Assembly: GCF_037975445.1 (NCBI RefSeq) | Contig: NZ_CP150254.1 | Location: 5,082,001-5,146,000, forward strand | Source: Peribacillus sp. FSL P2-0133 | Lineage (GTDB): Bacteria; Bacillota; Bacilli; Bacillales; DSM-1321 | Length of the DNA stretch: 64,000 nucleotides | Reading direction: 5' to 3' | Part shown: positions 8,853-17,327 of the stretch, in pieces | Position numbering within the stretch: the first letter of the stretch is position 1 | Layout of the letters: every line of letters begins with the position of its first letter | Position numbers and translations under genes: made by a program | Notes under the pieces: generated by a model | What the model was told of the DNA's origin: nothing | What the model saw: only the letters and a program-made list of their open reading frames with translations | Database searches by the model: none

Positions 8853-8865
8853 GGTTTACTAATCC
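8853..8865. promoter_or_regulatory. Candidate KdgR operator, kduD side
   Basis: GGTTTACTAATCC differs at one position from the reverse complement of the palindrome at 7731-7743. It lies between kduI and kduD, 22 bp upstream of the kduD start. Confidence 0.5.
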
Positions 8866-8887
8866 ATATAGGGATGGAGGAAACAAA

Positions 8888-9664
8888 ATGAGTTTACTGG
8901 ATTTTTCAATGGACTTTTTCAGTTTAAAAGGGAAAGTTGCCATCGTAACAGGAGGAAATACTGGATTAGGACAGGGATATGCGGTTGCTTTAGCAAAAGC
9001 AGGTGCAGATGTTTTTATCGTTGCCCATGGTGATAATTGGCAGGAAACAAAGGATTTAATCGAAACGACCGGCCAAAAAGCAGTCTTTTATCAAGCAGAA
9101 CTTACGAATAAAGAAAGCCTTAAAGGTGTTGTAAAAAGCTGTCTTGAAGCATACGGGAAAATCGATATCCTTGTTAATAATGCAGGAACGATTCGCCGAG
9201 CTCCTTTATTAGAATATAAAGACGAAGATTGGAATGCGGTAATGGACATTAACCTTAATTCCCTGTATTTTCTTAGTCAGTTAGTTGCCAAAGAAATGGT
9301 TGAACAAGGCAGCGGGAAAATCATTAATATCGCTTCGATGCTCACATTCCAAGGAGGCAAGTTCGTTCCGGCATATACAGCGAGTAAACATGGCGTTGCC
9401 GGGCTGACCAAAGCATTCGCAAATGAATTGGCGTCTAAAAACATTCAAATAAACGCGATTGCCCCAGGATATATTGAAACGGCCAATACTGCCGCGCTTC
9501 GTGCAGATGAGTCAAGAAACAAAGACATTCTCTCAAGGATCCCGGCTGAAAAATGGGGAACACCCTTTGATGTCATGGGAACAGTCGTTTTTCTTGCAAG
9601 CAAGGCCTCTGACTATATGAATGGCCATATCCTCGCTGTTGATGGAGGCTGGCTCGTTCGTTAA
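8888..9664 (+). CDS. kduD: 2-deoxy-D-gluconate 3-dehydrogenase / DKI reductase (SDR)
   Basis: A 258-residue short-chain dehydrogenase. The cofactor motif VTGGNTGLGQGYA is near residue 20 and NNAG near 94. The catalytic triad region is IASML (Ser, about 151) followed by YTASKHG (Tyr/Lys, about 163). The C-terminal NGHILAVDGGWLVR is typical of KduD. It reduces 2,5-diketo-3-deoxygluconate to 2-keto-3-deoxygluconate with NAD(H), feeding KdgK. It is followed by a terminator, so kdgR is probably transcribed separately. Confidence 0.93.
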   Translation: MSLLDFSMDFFSLKGKVAIVTGGNTGLGQGYAVALAKAGADVFIVAHGDNWQETKDLIETTGQKAVFYQAELTNKESLKGVVKSCLEAYGKIDILVNNAGTIRRAPLLEYKDEDWNAVMDINLNSLYFLSQLVAKEMVEQGSGKIINIASMLTFQGGKFVPAYTASKHGVAGLTKAFANELASKNIQINAIAPGYIETANTAALRADESRNKDILSRIPAEKWGTPFDVMGTVVFLASKASDYMNGHILAVDGGWLVR

Positions 9665-9701
9665 CCGTTGATCAAGAGTTGCAAATGGATATTTTAAGGT
9701 T

Positions 9702-9735
9702 AACACCCTTAGCCAAAGTGCTTAGGGTGTTTCTT
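9702..9735 (+). terminator. Terminator after kduD
   Basis: AACACCCTTAGC pairs with a GCTTAGGGTGTT arm with one mismatch, followed by TTTCTT. It separates kduID from kdgR. Confidence 0.7.
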
Positions 9736-9848
9736 ACATCCAATGTTTAACAAAATCTGCTAACTGGCGTTGGAATCATAATGCTCCTTTGTTATGATGA
9801 AGGTATCCCGATCTATTTCAAAGAAATAATATCCTTTAGGAGAACATC

Positions 9849-10856
9849 ATGAAAAAAAAGAAAACTACCATATCAGATGTTGCTGAGAAGGCCGGTGTTT
9901 CCAAAAGTACGGTTTCTCAATATATTAACCAACGTTTTCGTTATATGAGCGCTGAAACAAAAGACAGAATCGAGCAAGTCATCCATGAACTTGATTTTCG
10001 GCCCAATGATAATGCCAGGAACTTAAAAGTGAAAAAAACAAAGGTCATAGGCATACTCGTAGCAAATATTTTACATACTTTATCCACTGAAATCATCCGT
10101 ACCGTAGAAGAACAGCTTCAGCAGCATGGCATGAAGGTATTCATATGTGACTCTGCCGATGATCCGGAGAAAGAAAAAGAATACCTTGATTTGCTGGTTT
10201 CTACGCAAGTAGATGGAATCATCATCTTTCCGGTAGGAAATGATTTTAAAGTCTATAATTACTTGATCGATCATTCAATTCCAATGGTATTCGTTGATCG
10301 ATTAGTTGATGGAGTTACATCTGATTCCGTCCTATTGGACAATCATGCTGCAATCTTTTTAGCTGTTTCCATGCTGGCTGAAAAAGGACACGAAAATATT
10401 GCGTTTTTAACCTTGCCAATTGATATCCCGATCACACCGAGGTTGGAGAGAATCGAAGGATTTAAAAAAGCGATGGCATCTCATAAATTGGAAGTCAGGG
10501 AAGATGATATTCATTCTTTACCCAGAAACCAAATTCAAGAAAAAATGGCCCAAATATTCGATGCAGAAAAACCTCCAACAGCCATAGTGGCAGGAAATGA
10601 TTTAGTGTTACGTGAAATCCTTAGCTATTTGAAAAAGCAAAAAATCTCGATTCCCGGGGAAGTGGCCCTTGTCAGCATTGATGATGTCGCTTATACGGAG
10701 TTTTATGAACCATCCATCACAACAATTGGACAACCCATACAGCAAATGGGAATTAAAACAGCAGAGTTATTACTGAGCCGGATAACTAATTCAGATCAGA
10801 CCCCGTACATTACTTACCGGTTTGCCCCCGAACTAATTGTACGAAGTTCATGTTAA
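9849..10856 (+). CDS. kdgR: LacI-family regulator, probable KdgR
   Basis: A 335-residue LacI/GalR-type regulator. The helix-turn-helix is at residues 5-30 (TISDVAEKAGVSKSTVSQYI), the hinge follows, and a periplasmic-binding-like effector domain runs to the C-terminus, with VALVSIDDVAYTEFYEPSITTI (shown in two parts VALVSIDD and TEFYEPSIT) near 275. It closes the ketodeoxygluconate cluster and probably represses kdgKT and kduID through GGTTTACTAAACC-like sites. The effector is likely 2-keto-3-deoxygluconate, by analogy. A GGAG ribosome site precedes the ATG. Confidence 0.88.
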   Translation: MKKKKTTISDVAEKAGVSKSTVSQYINQRFRYMSAETKDRIEQVIHELDFRPNDNARNLKVKKTKVIGILVANILHTLSTEIIRTVEEQLQQHGMKVFICDSADDPEKEKEYLDLLVSTQVDGIIIFPVGNDFKVYNYLIDHSIPMVFVDRLVDGVTSDSVLLDNHAAIFLAVSMLAEKGHENIAFLTLPIDIPITPRLERIEGFKKAMASHKLEVREDDIHSLPRNQIQEKMAQIFDAEKPPTAIVAGNDLVLREILSYLKKQKISIPGEVALVSIDDVAYTEFYEPSITTIGQPIQQMGIKTAELLLSRITNSDQTPYITYRFAPELIVRSSC

Positions 10857-10870
10857 TTGCTCATACAAAA

Positions 10871-10896
10871 AACGGCAGTTTAAATTCACTGCCGTT
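10871..10896. terminator. Bidirectional hairpin between kdgR and a GrpB remnant
   Basis: Perfect 9-bp stem AACGGCAGT / ACTGCCGTT with an 8-nt loop. The T tract is strong on the minus strand (TTTTTT) and weak on the plus strand. Confidence 0.7.
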
Positions 10897-10985
10897 ACCA
10901 TTTCCCTTCAGAACAACTAACCGCTGGTGTTTCATTTTCTTTCAGGTAATTTACCGAAACACGGCTCAAACTTTCCCCTTGGAAG

Positions 10986-11494
10986 TCACCCGCCATTTGC
11001 TGATTCTATGACATTTAATATAAATGGTGCTTTCGCTTTCGTGTACCCCACTATATCTGCAGGATGCTTTTGAGCTAAGGCTAATTTTAATTCCTGGTAT
11101 TGTCTTCGTACGTCAGAATGGCTTCTTAGATAGTCCCTGAATGAAAGTTGATTCTTCCACTGTTAACTTCCGTATTTATAGATATGCAAATGTTGTGTTC
11201 CCGCTCTCCATTGACCTTTTCTAAAAAAACGCCTTTCAGGAAATTCCTTATGCAGGACAAATTCATAACCAATCGATTTCAAGGGTTCAATGAACATGTC
11301 CACTTCATCTAAATGCTGAACGCCTGCCATTATATCCAAAATTGGTTTTGCGCCTAAATCTTTTATTGAGGTACTCCCAATGTGCTCAACACAAATAGGT
11401 TTGTCTTTTAGGACTTCCTTATCTTTGCTTTTTCCTGTTCGAACTCAGTAACCCAATTAGGGTTGTAATTCTCAATCAAAACTGGTTTTTCCAT
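10986..11494 (-). pseudogene. Decayed GrpB-family gene
   Basis: From the ATG at 11494 the minus strand reads EKPVLIENYNPNW, a GrpB N-terminus. After about 28 codons the frame shifts and continues as the family core EHIGSTSI and AKPILDIM. It goes on to ERRFFRKG, HLHIYKYG and, beyond an in-frame TAA, LSFRDYLRSH. At least one frameshift and one stop are present, so no full product is possible. It is a relative of the intact GrpB gene at 4944-5483 but clearly diverged, hence not a recent copy. The hairpin at 10871 would end its transcript. Confidence 0.8.
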
Positions 11495-11532
11495 TTTCCC
11501 CCCAACTTTCATGTTAATCATGTTCATTAATT

Positions 11533-11566
11533 AAAAAATCCCCCTAGAATGGGGGTCTTGTTTTAG
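11533..11566. terminator. Hairpin terminator
   Basis: CCCCC TAGAAT GGGGG stem with AAAAAA before and TTTT after; on the minus strand it is followed by a strong T run. It serves the minus-strand gene at 11639. Confidence 0.7.
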
Positions 11567-11638
11567 ACTATCGTTTTTATCTATTGTAACAATGGAATAA
11601 GCGTAGTAATAAGAGCTGTCATCAATCACATACCTTTT

Positions 11639-12139
11639 TTACTTTTTGTCACGTGACCACGCGATGATTGGATCCTGAGTACTCGGTTCATAGTACGTTC
11701 CGGCATACTCCTTTTCTTTTCCAGTTATTTTATTAGTCCGTATAACTGTGTAAGTTCCTTTATCGTAATTTTTGGTAAGATAATATTTCCGATAGGTAAA
11801 CCCTTTTTCGGGGCCAGTTAAGGTGACTTCGTGTTTGTACTCTTCTGGCTTGTTTAGGTTTTCCTTCACTACACCCTGAATATTCAGTGGTGTTTCTTCA
11901 AGCTGAACATCTGTGCGGATATTAACATCTTGGGTCTTTATTTTACCCAGAGGTACAGATGCCATTTCGATTGTTTCTTCGGTTTGTTCCAAGAATGACT
12001 TTGTAACGCTGTAGGAGTATAGGATTTTCATAGAGCTTATATCGTTTTTTACTTTGCCTGCTAACTCTGGCATGGCAAAGCTTAAGACAAAGGTAATGGA
12101 TATTCCGATGATTAATAGTGTTAGCGGAATTTTTTTCAT
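11639..12139 (-). CDS. Small extracytoplasmic protein, unknown
   Basis: A 166-residue protein with an N-terminal hydrophobic segment (residues 4-24), likely an uncleaved anchor or signal. The rest is hydrophilic and beta-rich, for example FTYRKYYLTKNYDKGTYTV. The end TQDPIIAWSRDKK is charged. No family is recognised. It sits alone on the minus strand, with a small membrane-protein gene upstream and a terminator downstream. The two may be cotranscribed over the 61-bp gap. The function is unknown. Confidence 0.65.
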   Translation of the reverse strand: MKKIPLTLLIIGISITFVLSFAMPELAGKVKNDISSMKILYSYSVTKSFLEQTEETIEMASVPLGKIKTQDVNIRTDVQLEETPLNIQGVVKENLNKPEEYKHEVTLTGPEKGFTYRKYYLTKNYDKGTYTVIRTNKITGKEKEYAGTYYEPSTQDPIIAWSRDKK

Positions 12140-12200
12140 ATTTCCTCTTTCTTAATTACGTATTTGTATTCACAAGAATATTGAACATCCTCTGACATCA

Positions 12201-12548
12201 TCAATTCTGTAAATCCCCCTGTTTTGAATCATTAGGAATAATTCCAAATTTCGCAATCAATAGTAAGGCAAAAAAAATAAAACAACTGAAACTGGTGTTA
12301 TCACTTGTAAAAAATACACTAGGTATTATACGTGATGCAAGAAGTACATTTAAGATATAGGCAATAAGAAAACCCGCATATGAAATGCAACTCAGATAGT
12401 TTCCAACTACTGTTCTTTTGTAATGAACATAATCTGAGTTATTTCCTTTTCTGATACTAACTATTTGCCGTATTTGTCTTATGAGACCGTATGTGAACGC
12501 AATGATCAACATTACAATAATAAGAAAACTAATTATTGCTTCATTCAC
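12201..12548 (-). CDS. Small membrane protein, unknown
   Basis: About 115 residues from the GTG at 12548, which is preceded by AGGGGGG at a good distance; the longer frame to 12581 has no ribosome site. There are three hydrophobic segments, at roughly residues 5-25, 45-70 and 80-102, separated by a basic loop containing RQIRQIVSIRKG. It is not recognised. It lies on the same strand as the anchored protein at 11639, 61 bp away. Confidence 0.55.
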   Translation of the reverse strand: MNEAIISFLIIVMLIIAFTYGLIRQIRQIVSIRKGNNSDYVHYKRTVVGNYLSCISYAGFLIAYILNVLLASRIIPSVFFTSDNTSFSCFIFFALLLIAKFGIIPNDSKQGDLQN

Positions 12549-12724
12549 TTTTTTTATCCCCCCTGTAAATAGGTCTAACACTAATGGATAAAAGCTTTAG
12601 GACGGTTAATTACTATCCTTTTTTATGTAATAAATTTGCTTTTTTATCAGGATTATCAGCCCATAGTCAACTAAGCAATCCTCTAAGTACATATTCCTCT
12701 ATTGCAAAACATCCACTGAAAGAG

Positions 12725-13160
12725 TCATAACGGCAAACTCATCGTAATGGTTCTGATGTTAAAGCCCATTTTTTCGTAGAGCTTAATAGCTTTGTTCTGG
12801 GCAAAAGCACTTAGACGGACTTCAGATTGCCCATCTTGTTTTTGAAAAATCAATTGCTGACTCCATTAATCTCTTAGAAATACATTTCCCTCTGTATTCT
12901 TTTATTACAAAAAGTTCATAAATAAATCCATTCATCTTATCCGTAAACTGATCTTTACTTGCTCCCAATAGAATCCACATTAGTTGATCTTCTTCTATCG
13001 CAATGACATAATAACTCCCTTTTGCAAGCAGTGGTTCAACAAGTTGTTTGATTTTTTGATTAGTTGGCTTTACTTCACCTAATGTGCCGTCAAAAACAAC
13101 TTGTGGCGAAAGTGATACAACCTTTTGAAGTTCATAATCAGTTGGTTTCCTTATTTCCAT
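12725..13160 (-). pseudogene. GNAT acetyltransferase broken by a frameshift
   Basis: The first 112 codons read as a GNAT-type protein: EIRKPTDYELQKVVSLSP at the start, then LFVIKEYRGKCISKRLMESA, the acetyl-CoA-binding region (normally Q/RxxGxG/A; here EYRGKCISKRL). The frame ends early at 12822. One base over, the minus strand continues with SEVRLSAFAQNKAIKLYEKM and GFNIRTITM, the typical C-terminal end of the family, to a TGA at 12725. A single-base indel near 12830 explains both halves. Acceptor substrate unknown. Confidence 0.8.
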
Positions 13161-13172
13161 GAATGAAAGCAT

Positions 13173-13720
13173 CCTTTCTAAGGGCTAGTACATGTTAGTA
13201 AGTGGTTCCATTGCCATTTGAATATTTGTCCTATTAAAAAATATTACTAATACATTTTCTATACTATTTATAAGTATTCTATTGCTTCTATATTCCTTCC
13301 CTTAATCAAATTTACAAATAAAAGAATCTTAATATTATGAGGAAACCTAACAACCACCGTTAACCCCATCCATTTCAAATGGTGTTTTCTTAAATGTGGC
13401 TTTCTTGATTTTTCACTTTCACTACTATCGTTCACATCATATACGGATTACAAATGATAAAGTTTCAAAATAAAGGAAGAAATACCAATCTATTTCCCCA
13501 TAAATTAATTAAAAAGACCACCAAATTGGTGGTCTTTTTAATTAATTCATATTATAAAACCCAACTCCTTCCACCGAATGTCCTTGGAAAGCTTTTACCG
13601 TCAATATCGATGATTCGTTGTGAAGTTTTTCACGTTTATTGGTTCGGTTCCTGTTGTTATAAAGGCTTTTGTAAGTATCCTATTATGTTTCATAACAACC
13701 CTTCCTTAAATCTATAAACT
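13173..13720. other. Intergenic stretch without a supported gene
   Basis: About 550 AT-rich bases. Apart from the long palindrome at 13504-13546, I see no convincing reading frame, ribosome site or repeat. A plus-strand frame at 13454-13717 spans the palindrome and lacks coding character. Confidence 0.5.
13504..13546. terminator. Long perfect palindrome, bidirectional terminator
   Basis: An approximately 21-bp arm inverted repeat centred on ACCACCAAATTGGTGGT, with A/T-rich outer arms giving T runs on both strands. It is downstream of the DedA gene at 13721. Confidence 0.75.
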
Positions 13721-14323
13721 TCATAAGGCTTTGTTTTTCTTTTTTTTCATGTACCCGCGAATGAACATTCCTGCAATAATAAGAACCGCAACAATTGCGA
13801 TTGGCTGGATATAGGGCTTGGCCATCTCATTAATCTGTCCCCAATTGCTTCCTAACTTCATCCCGAGAAATACAAAAAGCACAGACCATGGAAGTACGGC
13901 TAGTAGCGTATAATTCGTGAATTTTATTAAAGACATTTTAGAAATCCCCGCTGGTATCGAAATAGCATGTCTGACAACCGGAATGAACCGAGCCGTAAAA
14001 ATGACACTTGGTCCATAGTTAGTAAACCAAGATTCCGATAGCTCAATATGTTTCTTGTGTATGAAAATATACTTTCCGTATCGTTCTAAAAATGGTCTTC
14101 CACCATAATATCCGATTAGATAAACAAAGATCTGAGCGATGGTTCCACCAATTGTTCCGGCAATAACCGCCCCTACAAAACTGATGTTTCCTTGGGATAC
14201 TAAAAAGCCTCCATAAGATAATACAATTTCACTAGGAATGATTTCAATCATAAGACCGAGGGTAATTCCAAGGTACCCATAATCCATAAGTGTAAGTAGG
14301 ATAGATTGGATAAAGTCGTTCAT
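13721..14323 (-). CDS. DedA-family membrane protein
   Basis: A 200-residue DedA/SNARE-associated (VTT) protein with four to five hydrophobic segments. Family marks are EIIPSEIVLSYGGF (about residue 27), an acidic re-entrant region, and FTARFIPVVRHAISIPAG (about 110), with the conserved arginines. The basic C-terminus is KKKKNKAL. Some DedA proteins recycle undecaprenyl phosphate across the membrane. It is the third DedA gene in this 12-kb stretch and only distantly like the two at 15935 and 24125. It lies 187 bp downstream of the glycosyltransferase gene on the same strand. Confidence 0.9.
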   Translation of the reverse strand: MNDFIQSILLTLMDYGYLGITLGLMIEIIPSEIVLSYGGFLVSQGNISFVGAVIAGTIGGTIAQIFVYLIGYYGGRPFLERYGKYIFIHKKHIELSESWFTNYGPSVIFTARFIPVVRHAISIPAGISKMSLIKFTNYTLLAVLPWSVLFVFLGMKLGSNWGQINEMAKPYIQPIAIVAVLIIAGMFIRGYMKKKKNKAL

Positions 14324-14509
14324 AAATCAGCTTCCCTCTTTCATTTTCAGCTTTTCTCTTAAAAAATCTCGACCGTTGTTGATAATTCCCCTTGTAGATC
14401 ACCCAATGGCGCCCACTACAAATTGCTACTAATTAAACGAATCTTCCAGCTGATTCATTAAATACAGAACAGATATTTTTAACACCATGTTACTTGAACT
14501 GAATTATCC

Positions 14510-15676
14510 CTAGCTATAAATAACTTTTGACTGATTGGTTAGGTATGACGGCTTACTTGCTTGTCTAAGATTGAGGATCAATTTCATTACTTCCACCATT
14601 CCCTCAGGTTTTTCCAGCTCTATTTCCTTTTGATAAGATTCAATGGATATATCCCACTGATCCATTTTTTTATGGTCCTTTAAAATACTGAGTATTTGTT
14701 TTTCAAATGATAAATTGTGATTGAGTTCAAATACAAGTTTATGGTCTTTTAAATACTGTAGATTAATTTCCTCCTGTCCTGGAAGCATTGAATGAACAAA
14801 AATCGGTAGCCTTTTTCGAAGTGCTTCACTAATGGTGACACCGCCGGGTTTCGTAACGATTGCGTCCACTTCTTCATAAAGTTTGTTCATTTCTGACCTT
14901 GATGAGATATAAGGTAATGGGTTAATATGAGCTAAATCCCACGTATCTATTGCATCATATAGCTTTTTGTTGTTACCACAAAGTACAAAATAATCACAGT
15001 CGGTTGATTTCTTTAACTCACCTTCTAAATTCAATATCCCACCCAGACCACTGTTTCCTCCTGAGATTAAAATTTTGGGGCGATCTTCGTTTTTTAATCC
15101 ACGGGCTCTTTTAGTGATTTCCTCATGCACAGGAATACCAGTTACCCTCATACTATGTTTCGGTATTTGATTCTTGATTATTAGCTTTTCTTTCAATTCC
15201 TGGGTAGGTAGAAAATGAAAATCAATCCCCTTGCTTCCCCACACATTATTAATAAAGAAATCCGTATACACGTTGATAATTGGGATATTGCATTTCCCTT
15301 TTATTTTCAACTGGCTTAAGAGATAGGAAGGGAACCCGTGTGTACACACAATTAAATCTGGCTTTTCCTCCGCTATCAATTGTTCCATTTTCTTCAAGAA
15401 TATATGTTGATACCATTTAAATGAACGTTCCTTCGGCAAGGAAACGTAAAAAAGGTTTTTATAGGCGAGATTATAGGTTTCAGGTGCAAAACGGATCCAT
15501 TTCAAATAACCAGTTGTTATCATTTTTTCTAAAGAGTTACTTGTATAACTTAACAGATCCACTTTTTTCAAAGTAACTCCGCTTGTATGTTTTTTTAACA
15601 TATCCATTAAGGCCTCTGCAACTTGATGATGTCCTGACTGCATGCGAAAGAGAGGTAAAAACAAAATCTTCTTCAT
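14510..15676 (-). CDS. MGDG-synthase-type glycosyltransferase (GT28), copy 1
   Basis: A glycosyltransferase of about 388 residues, of the family of diacylglycerol glucosyltransferase UgtP and B. subtilis YkoN. The N-terminal MGDG-synthase domain has SGHHQVAEALMDML (about residue 13) and DLIVCTHGFPSYLL (about 106). The C-terminal donor-binding domain has ISGGNSGLGG (about 205) and TKPGGVTISEALRKRLP (about 280). The start is the ATG at 15676, 9 bp after AGGAG. It is a close paralogue of the gene at 22835. It probably glycosylates a membrane lipid; acceptor unknown. It has its own promoter at 15772-15820. Confidence 0.88.
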   Translation of the reverse strand: MKKILFLPLFRMQSGHHQVAEALMDMLKKHTSGVTLKKVDLLSYTSNSLEKMITTGYLKWIRFAPETYNLAYKNLFYVSLPKERSFKWYQHIFLKKMEQLIAEEKPDLIVCTHGFPSYLLSQLKIKGKCNIPIINVYTDFFINNVWGSKGIDFHFLPTQELKEKLIIKNQIPKHSMRVTGIPVHEEITKRARGLKNEDRPKILISGGNSGLGGILNLEGELKKSTDCDYFVLCGNNKKLYDAIDTWDLAHINPLPYISSRSEMNKLYEEVDAIVTKPGGVTISEALRKRLPIFVHSMLPGQEEINLQYLKDHKLVFELNHNLSFEKQILSILKDHKKMDQWDISIESYQKEIELEKPEGMVEVMKLILNLRQASKPSYLTNQSKVIYS

Positions 15677-15771
15677 ATATGTCATCTCCTATAGAAATCA
15701 TTCTTTTAATACGATGATTACATACTAAGAAAAAAGACTATTTGCATGTTCAAGAGCTTTTTTCCTCTTAC

Positions 15772-15820
15772 AATATATCACTGATTTTGTTAAAAACTTT
15801 CTTTTTAATCAATTTTTAAT
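15772..15820 (-). promoter_or_regulatory. Promoter with OmpR-type direct repeat, glycosyltransferase copy 1
   Basis: On the minus strand two ATTAAAAA words 11 bp apart (15820-15813 and 15809-15802) precede an extended -10, TG-A-TATATT (15780-15772). The distance from the start of the second repeat to the TG is 29 bp, the same as in the promoter of the response-regulator gene at 19586-19634. Confidence 0.6.
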
Positions 15821-15934
15821 GATACGTTCAAGGTATCTTAAGTCCCCTTCTCTAAACTAAATAGCCCGATTAGAAAACCAATTGTAGCAACTGGTTATTC
15901 CATTCGGGATGGGGATCATCCTTACGAAGTGGGC

Positions 15935-16534
15935 CTATTTTTGGGCATTCTTTTTTTTCTTTTTTATATAATTGATAGAAACGTATATCAATAAAAAAAT
16001 TATGAATACGACACCTAAAAGTGGAACATATTCCGGATTTATATGAAAGGCATTGCCCATATAATACCCTGCCACTATAAAAGGGACAGTCCAGAGAACC
16101 GTGCCTAACAGGGAAAAGAGGAGAAATTTACAAAGGGGGATATGATTGATTCCTGCAAAATACGGACTAATTTGTCTTATTCCTGGTAAATAAAATCCAA
16201 ACACAATTGTTTTTTGGACATTTTTCATATACTTTCCCTGTACTTTCTCCCAGAGATCATTTGTAATGCCCACGTATTTTCCAAATTTATTTATAAAATG
16301 ATACCCAACATATTTACCACATACATAAGCGATAAGCATCCCTATAAAGGCTCCAAGAATTGCACTCAGCGTGGCTAAACCAAAAGAGAGCTTATTTTGT
16401 CCAATCAAGACTCCGATTAAAAATAGAAGAGATTCTTCTGGGGCGGGAATTCCCACAATGCCCATGAATAAAAAAAGAAAAATGATAAGATAGCCATATA
16501 AGTCAATAAAATGTAAGATACTATCTATATTCAT
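15935..16534 (-). CDS. DedA-family membrane protein, copy 1 of the triplet
   Basis: A 199-residue DedA protein with the family motif GIPAPEESLLFLIGVL (about residue 27), followed by an FxGxxxGY-like region. GFYLPGIRQISPYFAGI (about 113) carries the conserved arginine and proline. The basic C-terminus is KKKKKNAQK. It is a close paralogue of the protein at 24125. Its start lies 20 bp after the deacetylase stop, so the two are cotranscribed. A lipid-carrier translocation role is known for some DedA proteins and is inferred here. Confidence 0.92.
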   Translation of the reverse strand: MNIDSILHFIDLYGYLIIFLFLFMGIVGIPAPEESLLFLIGVLIGQNKLSFGLATLSAILGAFIGMLIAYVCGKYVGYHFINKFGKYVGITNDLWEKVQGKYMKNVQKTIVFGFYLPGIRQISPYFAGINHIPLCKFLLFSLLGTVLWTVPFIVAGYYMGNAFHINPEYVPLLGVVFIIFLLIYVSINYIKKKKKNAQK

Positions 16535-16553
16535 AAAATCCCCTCGAATCAGT

Positions 16554-17258
16554 TTATAAGTCTTTTAATGTAATAAATTGTGTTCCCTTTTTTATTGTTT
16601 CTTGTAGGTAAACTTCCAAGGCTTCAATCATATATCGAGGTGCTTCTTTATCCGCTCCCAAGGTTTCCCCACAGTCATGGAGCAGGAGAATGGAACCTTC
16701 TGTTGACGTTTTTCGCAATTGATCAAGTAGGTCATTTTTACATGTTTCCACTTTCCAATCTCCGAAAATGTCTGACCACATGATCACTTGAAACTTCTTA
16801 CTGGCAATTTGCGTAAAAATATTAAAATGGCCCCATGGAGGTCTGTAAAAAGTGACTTTTTCATGGGTACATTCCATTATGGCCTTTTCAGTCATATCTA
16901 ACTGTTTCCTTAAATGAAATGGCGAAAGGACCCAGCTTGAAATATGATCAAAATGATGGATTCCAATTGTATGTCCTTCTTCATGCATTCGTTTAATGAT
17001 ATCAGGGTTATTTTTCACTTTACTGCCCACAACAAAAAACGAACCCTTTAACTTATACTTTTTTAAAAGGTCAAGTAATTGTGTCGTATATTCAGGGTTA
17101 GGTCCATCATCAAAAGTTAGGGCTATCCTATTATTCCTCTTGATATTTTTGGTTATGCCCAGTCCGCATACACGAATAAATACCGTTGGGACAATCGTAT
17201 AAACGAGAAATAGCAATAATAAGATACTCAAGCTAATCATCATATTAGTGTCACTCAC
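16554..17258 (-). CDS. Membrane-anchored polysaccharide deacetylase, copy 1
   Basis: A NodB-homology protein of about 234 residues with an N-terminal membrane anchor (SILLLLFLVYTIVPTVF). Catalytic motifs are TFDDGPNP, then HTIGIHHFDH, RPPWG and LLHD. The zinc motif reads H-H-F-D-H, with histidine at the usual Ser/Thr position. I start at the GTG at 17258, preceded by GAGGTG; an ATG at 17243 aligns with the start of the paralogue at 24742. It lies directly after the histidine-kinase gene and is probably in the same operon. The likely substrate is a cell-surface or lipid-linked glycan. Confidence 0.9.
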   Translation of the reverse strand: MSDTNMMISLSILLLLFLVYTIVPTVFIRVCGLGITKNIKRNNRIALTFDDGPNPEYTTQLLDLLKKYKLKGSFFVVGSKVKNNPDIIKRMHEEGHTIGIHHFDHISSWVLSPFHLRKQLDMTEKAIMECTHEKVTFYRPPWGHFNIFTQIASKKFQVIMWSDIFGDWKVETCKNDLLDQLRKTSTEGSILLLHDCGETLGADKEAPRYMIEALEVYLQETIKKGTQFITLKDL

Positions 17259-17327
17259 AGAACACCTCATTCTTGTATTTAGCGGCAAATTATCTTGCGC
17301 CTTCTTAATCATTTAGCAAGTAGCAGA

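Noticed and set aside
13454..13717. Plus-strand frame of 87 codons
   Set aside because: It runs through the long terminator palindrome, has no ribosome site and no protein-like composition.
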